From an uncultured Bacteroides sp. (GTDB lineage Bacteria > Bacteroidota > Bacteroidia > Bacteroidales > Bacteroidaceae), in NCBI GenBank assembly GCA_944321465.1, contig CALULL010000002.1:1-64000 (forward strand): 64,000 nucleotides of DNA. Reading direction: 5' to 3'. Shown here one piece after another: positions 58,978 through 64,000 of the stretch. Position 1 is the first letter of the stretch; every line of letters starts with the position of its first letter. The notes below the pieces were generated by a model, which ran no database searches, was not told the DNA's origin, and saw only the letters and a program-made list of their open reading frames with translations. The translations under genes were made by a program, and so were the position numbers.

Positions 58978-61383
58978 ATGAAGAACAGAAAGAACCTATT
59001 CGTCGTGGCGGCCCTGACGCTGGCCGCCGCGAGCATCGGGGCAGACGCACAAGACACCAGCATCGCCCGAGACAACTACTTGAAGTATTACAACGAGACA
59101 CCCGCCGTCCCCTCGGTAGCCAAGGAGGAGGCGATGGCGGCTTACCGCGCCTACTTCGGGCGGCACGGCTACCGCGAAGTGTCGCAGGCCACGTGGCAAA
59201 AGGCTTATCCCGAGGCCGTGGCAAAGCTGACAGCCGACGGCCGCTTTGCCGACCTGAGAGATGCGGATGCCGGGAAGGCCGAGAAGGGAAACGCGGCCAA
59301 TAGCGGCGGTTCCATTATGGAGGCTTACAACAGAATATGGTACATCAGCGAAGCCTTCCGGGGAGGTAGGCTGAACTACGAGGACGATGCCGAGACCTGG
59401 CGGCGGTTGCAGAAGGCCATCGTCCACTACGGTCGGCTGGAGGCGCAACGCCCCAACGATGAGAAACGCTTCCACGCCTCGTGCTTCGCCATTCCTACGG
59501 CGGCCATGAACACCTACTTCTGCCACCTGTCGCAGATGGATGCCGTGGAACTGGGGCATACCGACGACAAACAACTGGCCGAAGCCTGCGAGATGCTGAA
59601 GATGATGGGGCTGCAGGCCTGGACGCAGCCCTTCCGCCACGATGCCACGGACGAGGACGTGGTGCAGCTCGACCGCTTCCGCCACCACGTCTGGTGGGTG
59701 GGCGGCAATGCACTGGGCTACCGCTCGCTGCTGCCCGTAGCCTTTATGATGCGCTCCATTCCTATGGTGGACGTGGTGGCCGAGGTCTGCCAGAAGTGCA
59801 TCAGCACCACTTCGCAGCCCACCTACGAGTCTTCCTTCTGGAATGAGGGCTTTACCGCCGATGGTGCGGGCTGGGGACACGGAAAACAGTGCCTTGTCTG
59901 GGGATATCCTATAGATGGCACGTCAAACGCGCTCAACCAGCTCAGTATGCTGAAAGGTTCGCCCTGGGAACAGCGGCTTACACGCGAGAACGTAGAGGCT
60001 CTGATGAACTACTTCCGGGGCAGTAACTTCTACTATTACAAGGGGTACAACCTGCCTTGTGTTGACCGCTATTCCATGAGCTACAACCCACAGAAGGCGG
60101 CCATACGCTACCAGGGAATGCTCGGCAAGCTGCTGACGGACTGGAAGGACTCTTTCACTCCTGAAGAACTGGAGGAGATGCGCCAGCTGCTTGCCGAGTC
60201 CAAGGCGATGCAGATAGACATGGAGGGTTACGACGACTATAGCGGCACACGCTGGTTCTTCAACAACGACGACCTGATGAAGAAGACACCCGCCTACCAC
60301 GTGACGGTCAACATGGCTTCCGTGCGCTGCGACGGGTTGGAGAGTGCGCATACATTTGCCGATGCCTATAACTACTATGTGGCCGATGGCGGCACGCTCT
60401 ACCAGAAGCGGGGCGACGAGTACCGCAAGGCTTTCGGTGCCTTCGACGTGACAGCCTATCCCGGTGTCACCGCCCGCGAGGGTATGGAGCGGCTTCGCCC
60501 GCTGACCAATTGGCGCGGTTACAACAGCAAGTATAATTTTGCCGCCGCAGCTACTTCGGGAGGAGCCAATGCCGCAGCGGGTTATGTGTTCGAGAAGATG
60601 AACCCTGCCGAGAAAGAGAACGTGAACGACGTGGGCAACAGCCTGTCGCAGCCCGATGCGGTGCTCTATGGCGTGCAGGCCCACAAAGCCTACTTCATGG
60701 TGGGTGACTACGTGGTGGCTTTGGGGGCCGGGGTGACCAACCTCACACCCGAGGTGAAAGGGCGCATACGTACCTCGATAGAGCAGACCGAGCGCACGGG
60801 CAACGTCTTCTGGCATCGGACGGGGCAGACAGAATGGCTCGTGCAGGAGGGGGGCTTTGCCTACTCGGTGTTCCCGCAATACAAGGACAAATTGAGGTAT
60901 GAGACCGCAACGCGCCCGACCCGCTGGACGAAGATGAACCCCGACAACGCGAAGAAAAAAGGATTGCCCAAAACGGTGGACGTGCTGTCGATGTGGATTG
61001 ACCACGGGACGAACCCCGTGGACGATACGTACGGGTATGCCGTTTACTGTGGCGAGGGGCTGCCTGCGCAGGCTTACCCCTTCGAGGTGTTGCGCAACGA
61101 CACGCTGGTGCAGGCCGTGAGGTCCACTGATGGTTCTGTGCTGGGTGCCGTGTTCTACGACGGGCAGACGCAGCTGTCTGCCCCGGATGGTACCCGTCTG
61201 TCGGTTTCGGCTCCGTGCGTTGTGCTGATTGAGAAAAAAGACGGCAAAACGCTGCTTAGCGTGACCGATGCCCGCATGGATACCTCGCTCGACCGCATCA
61301 CCGTCAGCTGGAACGGACGGGAGTACGTTTGTCCCATGCACAAGGGAGAGCTGTGTGGAAAGCCGTCGACGTTGAGCTTGTGA
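58978..61383 (+). CDS. Polysaccharide lyase, family 8-like
   Basis: 801 residues. Signal peptide (MKNRKNLFVVAALTLAAASIGADA). An alpha-helical toroid fills about 30-400: MEAYNRIWYISEAFRGG; HHVWWVGGNALGYRSLLPVAFM; SSFWNEGFTADGAGWGHGKQCLVWGYPIDG, with candidate catalytic Asn/His; and CVDRYSMSYNPQKAAIRYQG, with candidate Tyr/Arg. A beta super-sandwich follows (about 420-800): VTVNMASVRCDGLESAHTFAD; GAFDVTAYPGVTARE. This matches lyases that split uronic-acid polymers such as hyaluronan or chondroitin by beta-elimination. Exact substrate not readable. No SusC/SusD genes are adjacent. Confidence 0.82.
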   Translation: MKNRKNLFVVAALTLAAASIGADAQDTSIARDNYLKYYNETPAVPSVAKEEAMAAYRAYFGRHGYREVSQATWQKAYPEAVAKLTADGRFADLRDADAGKAEKGNAANSGGSIMEAYNRIWYISEAFRGGRLNYEDDAETWRRLQKAIVHYGRLEAQRPNDEKRFHASCFAIPTAAMNTYFCHLSQMDAVELGHTDDKQLAEACEMLKMMGLQAWTQPFRHDATDEDVVQLDRFRHHVWWVGGNALGYRSLLPVAFMMRSIPMVDVVAEVCQKCISTTSQPTYESSFWNEGFTADGAGWGHGKQCLVWGYPIDGTSNALNQLSMLKGSPWEQRLTRENVEALMNYFRGSNFYYYKGYNLPCVDRYSMSYNPQKAAIRYQGMLGKLLTDWKDSFTPEELEEMRQLLAESKAMQIDMEGYDDYSGTRWFFNNDDLMKKTPAYHVTVNMASVRCDGLESAHTFADAYNYYVADGGTLYQKRGDEYRKAFGAFDVTAYPGVTAREGMERLRPLTNWRGYNSKYNFAAAATSGGANAAAGYVFEKMNPAEKENVNDVGNSLSQPDAVLYGVQAHKAYFMVGDYVVALGAGVTNLTPEVKGRIRTSIEQTERTGNVFWHRTGQTEWLVQEGGFAYSVFPQYKDKLRYETATRPTRWTKMNPDNAKKKGLPKTVDVLSMWIDHGTNPVDDTYGYAVYCGEGLPAQAYPFEVLRNDTLVQAVRSTDGSVLGAVFYDGQTQLSAPDGTRLSVSAPCVVLIEKKDGKTLLSVTDARMDTSLDRITVSWNGREYVCPMHKGELCGKPSTLSL

Positions 61384-61415
61384 GTTGACGAGGAATAAGT
61401 TGACGAGGGACGAGG
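61384..61415 (+). repeat. Short GTTGACGAGG repeat (2 units)
   Basis: GTTGACGAGGAATAA followed by GTTGACGAGGGACGAGGGG, the same unit as the array at 34733-34824, here directly after the PL8 stop codon. Confidence 0.55.
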
Positions 61416-61449
61416 GGATGGGGAGGTTGTAGGAGGATAGAGTAGGGCG

Positions 61450-61494
61450 GACGGCTCGCTCCCACGAGAGAAGGGGGCGGGCCGTCATGCTTTT
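61450..61494. terminator. Bidirectional hairpin between the PL8 and methyltransferase genes
   Basis: GACGGCTCGCTCCC pairs with GGGGGCGGGCCGTC (G-U pairs allowed), followed by ATGCTTTT on the plus strand. It overlaps the last codon of the convergent methyltransferase gene. Confidence 0.55.
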
Positions 61495-62696
61495 GTGCAT
61501 CGCAGCAGTGCCTTGCGTCCGTCGGCCAGGGTGGTGGCGAAGAGGTAGTCCGTGCCGCCCTCGGCCAGCTTTAGCCTGCGGCGCAGCTCGGCCACCGAGG
61601 CTGGAAAGTTGCGCACGGTGAGGTTGGCCCGCCGCAGTCCGCCAAGGAGGCTGGCCAGCTCGCGTTTGCCGAAGCCTGCGCAGCCTTCCACTCGGAACAC
61701 GCGTCCCGGGAAACCCTCTTTGGACGAATCCGAGGTGTAGAGGTGGCTGTTGGGGTGCAGCCCTTCCAGCCCGTAGGCCACGGCTACGCTTCGGAAAGCA
61801 CCGGCCTTGAGCAACGATGCGTCCGGTTCGTACAGGTAGGCGCGCGGCACGACGGCATAGTGGCATCCGGCGGCCTGTTCGCTGCGGCGGGTGAACACAA
61901 AGGGCGGGGACAGGAAGTCGCCAGTGGCAGAGGCCAGGTTGACACAGTGCACAGGCACGTCGTCGGCCTCCGCAGCCGTCTCTCCGCTCCTCAGCAGCAG
62001 AAGCAGCTCCTTGCACTCGCCGTCGACGGCCACCACGTGAGCCTCGGCGACGTGGCGCAGCGTGTGCAGGGCAAGCGCGAGGTCGAGCATGGGCGAGAGC
62101 TTGACGAGCACCCTCCGGGCTTTGGCCAGTAGGCGGGGTTCGAGTAGCGACACGTCCGGTTCGCAGTCGGCCACCGCCACCACCTTGCCTCCACGGCTGT
62201 CGCGGCGGGCGGGGTCGAGAAATATGCAGTCCACAGGTGGCAGGCCGTCGAGCATCTCCGCAGCATCGCCGCAGGTCACCTCCGCTTGCCGCAGCCCCAG
62301 CAGCGGAAAGTTGTGGCGTGCCAGTCGGCATAGCCATTCCTGTCGCTCCACGTAGGTCACTTGTTCGAAAGCCTGACCCATGAAGGTGCAGTCTATGCCT
62401 AGCCCTCCCGTGAGGTCGGCCAGCGATTTTCCGCTCCCCACGAGGCGGGCTTTGTAGGTGGCCGTCGCTTGTGATGAACACTGCTCCAAAGGTAGCTTGG
62501 GGGGCAGGAGCAGCCCTTCGACCGCCGCCCACGAGGGCACTTTGCGCTCCAGCATCTGCCACCCGGCAATTTGCTCCAGGGCTCTTGGCATGTCTACTCC
62601 CGGATACCTGCTTGCCGACAGGGCCAGTGTCCGCACGTCGTCCCGGCGGTGTTCGCTGACAAAGTGCGCCGTCTGTTCGTCCAATAATCCGTTCAT
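61485..62696 (-). CDS. Class I SAM-dependent methyltransferase with THUMP-like domain
   Basis: 403 residues. A helical N-terminal region (FVSEHRRDDVRTLALSASRYPGVDMPRALEQIAGWQ) precedes the SAM-binding Rossmann core (about 100-250, SLADLTGGLGIDCTFMGQAFEQVTYVERQEWLCRLARHNFPLL; VDCIFLDPARRDSRGGKV, with the DPA-type catalytic loop) and a C-terminal THUMP-like domain. This suggests an RNA base methyltransferase. The target RNA is unknown. The start MNGLLDEQTAHF at 62696 fits; the frame continues upstream through the neighbouring terminator. Confidence 0.85.
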   Translation of the reverse strand: MNGLLDEQTAHFVSEHRRDDVRTLALSASRYPGVDMPRALEQIAGWQMLERKVPSWAAVEGLLLPPKLPLEQCSSQATATYKARLVGSGKSLADLTGGLGIDCTFMGQAFEQVTYVERQEWLCRLARHNFPLLGLRQAEVTCGDAAEMLDGLPPVDCIFLDPARRDSRGGKVVAVADCEPDVSLLEPRLLAKARRVLVKLSPMLDLALALHTLRHVAEAHVVAVDGECKELLLLLRSGETAAEADDVPVHCVNLASATGDFLSPPFVFTRRSEQAAGCHYAVVPRAYLYEPDASLLKAGAFRSVAVAYGLEGLHPNSHLYTSDSSKEGFPGRVFRVEGCAGFGKRELASLLGGLRRANLTVRNFPASVAELRRRLKLAEGGTDYLFATTLADGRKALLRCTKA

Positions 62697-62720
62697 GCGT
62701 TTGTATGGTTCTGAAAACAA

Positions 62721-62748
62721 CAAAAAAGGCACGGCAGGAAGCCGTGCC
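62721..62748 (-). terminator. Terminator of the barrel protein gene
   Basis: Read on the minus strand, GGCACGGC-TTCCT-GCCGTGCC is a perfect 8-bp hairpin followed by six T. Confidence 0.9.
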
Positions 62749-62787
62749 CGAGCTGAAACTATGTATGATATAAACTGTCGCCCCACA

Positions 62788-63345
62788 TCAGAAGATGTAA
62801 GCCAGCCAGATTTGCCACGTTTTGTCTTTACCCTTTCCGTACAGCCCCTTCCAGTCGAAGTGGTCGCCCGTCGGGATGTTGTAGTTGGCACCTATTTGCA
62901 AGTGTTGCACGAGCTTCAGACCCGCACCTACGTTGATGCCTACCTGGGCGTTCTTCCTGTCGAGCATGCCTCCGCCCCCTTTGAAGTCGAAGTAGAAGTC
63001 GGGACCGGCAGCGACGAATATGCCTAGCGAACTGCCCAGCCCAAATGTGTATTTCAGGTTGATGGGAATGTCCAGACCATACTGCTTGGTCCTGTCGTGG
63101 TCGGCCTTGATGCCTTTCTGCGAGAATAACAACGAGGCGTCAACACCCAGGCCTACAACCGGGATGGTGATTTCCGTCATAGGGCCGACGAAGAAGCCCG
63201 CCATTTTGTCCTTGTAGTCGTCGAAGTCGAGCTTCGTCATGTTCACACCCGCCTTCACGCCCCACTTGAAGAGCTGCGCCTGTGCGGGCATTGCCGTCAG
63301 CAAGGCGACTGCGGCCACCAGAAGTACGCTAACAAACTTTCTCAT
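62788..63345 (-). CDS. Outer-membrane beta-barrel protein (PorT/OmpA-like barrel)
   Basis: 185 residues. Signal peptide (MRKFVSVLLVAAVALLTAMPAQAQ), then barrel strands: FKWGVKAGVNMTKLDFDD, KMAGFFVGPMTEITIPVVGLGVDASLLFSQKGIKA, YGLDIPINLKYTFGLGSSLGIFVAAGPDFYFDF, QVGINVGAGLKLVQHLQIGANYNIPTGD, ending KTWQIWLAYIF with terminal Phe. This is the outer membrane protein beta-barrel domain common in Bacteroides. Function unknown. The frame stays open upstream into the 24-bp array, giving a false N-terminus of 71 residues; the promoter and signal peptide fix the start at 63345. Confidence 0.87.
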   Translation of the reverse strand: MRKFVSVLLVAAVALLTAMPAQAQLFKWGVKAGVNMTKLDFDDYKDKMAGFFVGPMTEITIPVVGLGVDASLLFSQKGIKADHDRTKQYGLDIPINLKYTFGLGSSLGIFVAAGPDFYFDFKGGGGMLDRKNAQVGINVGAGLKLVQHLQIGANYNIPTGDHFDWKGLYGKGKDKTWQIWLAYIF

Positions 63346-63372
63346 AGCTTTACTAATTTTGATTATCGAGCG

Positions 63373-63380
63373 CAAATATA
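63373..63380 (-). promoter_or_regulatory. -7 element (TATATTTG) of the barrel protein gene
   Basis: TATATTTG on the minus strand, 28 bases upstream of the ATG. Confidence 0.6.
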
Positions 63381-63465
63381 GGGATTTATTTCTATTCCCG
63401 CCGTCGCGAAGGAGAAATATCGCCCCAGCCCCTCCATTTCTTTCCCATATTTTCCTTCTGAAGGC

Positions 63466-63590
63466 AGGATGCACCCCGGCAAGCGTAATTGCGGGTACCA
63501 CAGTACGCCTAATTACGCATGCCCCCTTAAGCGTAATTACAGGTACCCCCGTAAGCATAATTACAGGTACCCGCAGTGAACGAATGTTAA
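63466..63590 (-). repeat. 24-bp tandem array with boundary element (4-5 units)
   Basis: Read on the minus strand, the boundary TTTAACATTCGTTCAC (near 63590) is followed by ACCTGTAATTATGCTTACGG, ACCTGTAATTACGCTTAAGG, ATGCGTAATTAGGCGTACTG and ACCCGCAATTACGCTTGCCG, each completed to 24 bases. Upstream of the barrel protein promoter and directly abutting copy E of the ~200 bp element. Confidence 0.82.
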
Positions 63591-63792
63591 ACCCAAATCG
63601 GTCATTAGACCGCCCACAATGAGTATAGGCTTATCTTTTTGGGGCTTTCCAAGCCCTTTCGCCCTGCTACCGGCATCTTGTCTGCCGCTTTGTCTCGACA
63701 TAGCCCGCTACGCTTTCGACAAAGGCGACAGCCAATCTGCACGGCAGCAGAACGAAATTGCTTTGGACTCTAATGACCGATTTGGGATAAAC
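63589..63792 (+). repeat. ~200 bp dispersed element, copy E
   Basis: Best-preserved copy: left terminus AACCCAAATCGGTCATTAGA, right terminus TCTAATGACCGATTTGGG, so the ends are inverted repeats of about 18 bases. Nearly identical to copy D. Confidence 0.9.
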
Positions 63793-63814
63793 CAATAAGA
63801 TAGAACACCGTAGG

Positions 63815-63920
63815 ACCTGCGGCCCCGAAGGGGTCCAACCATGCTTAGCCGGGGTGTGAGCGCAGTGAACCCCCGGAATCTATGCCCCGCACATAGCATC
63901 GGCCCCGAAGGGGTCGAATA
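63815..63920 (-). repeat. GC-rich modular repeat, family CTAAGCATGGTTCG, inverted copy
   Basis: GGCCCCGAAGGGGTCCAACC, ATGCTTAGCCGGGGTG and ATAGCATCGGCCCCGAAGGG match the block at 34845-34945 in the same orientation. Confidence 0.75.
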
Positions 63921-64000
63921 GCACCCAGACTGGCCTTGTAGGGGCGGGGCTTGTCCCCGCCCGGAACATCATTTGCCCTGTCCTGCATGTTAGGGCGACC
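63900..64000 (-). repeat. GC-rich modular repeat, family TAGGGGCGACC, inverted copy cut by window edge
   Basis: GGCCTTGTAGGGGCGGGGCT, then TCATTTGCCCTGTCCTGCAT and TTAGGGCGACC are the reverse complement of the repeat at 32851-33009. It continues beyond position 64000. Confidence 0.8.

Noticed and set aside
59923-62562. 879-codon open frame on the minus strand
   Set aside because: It runs antisense through the PL8-like gene and out of frame through the methyltransferase gene; both of those show clear family motifs.
63346-63558. N-terminal extension of the barrel protein through the 24-bp array
   Set aside because: Because 24 is a multiple of three the frame stays open by chance. The -7 element at 63373 and the signal peptide at 63345 fix the real start.

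Overview
The window is chromosomal DNA of a GC-rich member of the Bacteroidales (Bacteroidota). Three things point there. Many genes are preceded by the TAnnTTTG -7 element of the Bacteroidetes primary sigma factor, several with a TTTG-like -33 element 19-20 bases upstream. The gene content is typical: a sodium-pumping methylmalonyl-CoA decarboxylase cluster, GH97 and PL8 carbohydrate enzymes, a TonB-dependent receptor with a carboxypeptidase-regulatory N-terminus, and a DUF4286-ruvC pair. Many surface proteins are lipoproteins or beta-barrels ending in F. GC content is high by eye (not computed), which also opens many long false antisense frames.

Layout. 1-0.9 kb: remnant of a tyrosine integrase. 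0.9-5 kb: a GH3-fold lipoprotein that has lost its catalytic residues, a GNAT acetyltransferase and a two-domain RNase HI. 5-11 kb: an MsbA-type ABC exporter with a hexapeptide acetyltransferase, tRNA-Ala(GGC), the DUF4286-ruvC-hydF unit and a thioesterase. 11-19 kb: TsaC-family protein, sugar transferase, ClC channel, fmt, an ECF sigma factor, a small protein, rpe and comEC. 19-25.5 kb: an efflux operon (TolC, HlyD, two ABC-2 permeases, no ATPase) and a coiled-coil membrane protein. 25.7-28.8 kb: mdh, then a short transcription unit with two tiny ORFs around a structured RNA, then repeat-rich DNA. 28.8-33 kb: pepD and a UvrD-type helicase. 33-41.6 kb: lipoprotein/outer-membrane pair, a repeat-dense kilobase, a small barrel protein, SlyD, a PorE-like OmpA protein, acyl-ACP thioesterase, YitT and a flavin reductase. 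41.8-46.6 kb: mce-mmdA-OadG(lamin tail)-BCCP-OadB, completing the succinate-to-propionate route with Na+ export. 46.9-55.3 kb: TonB receptor, GNAT protein, parE-coaD-S41 protease. 55.4-63.4 kb: acid phosphatase, GH97, PL8 lyase, SAM methyltransferase and a barrel protein.

The most unusual content is intergenic. There are at least four kinds of dispersed repeats: (1) a ~200 bp element with inverted termini (five copies, one nested in another element); (2) degenerate 24-bp tandem arrays that abut a conserved boundary sequence (four loci); (3) 22-bp tandem arrays of mostly four units, with several unrelated unit sequences but the same period (at least seven loci); (4) modular GC-rich blocks around 33 kb, 34.5-35.3 kb and at the right edge. 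All calls come from reading the sequence; no database search was done.
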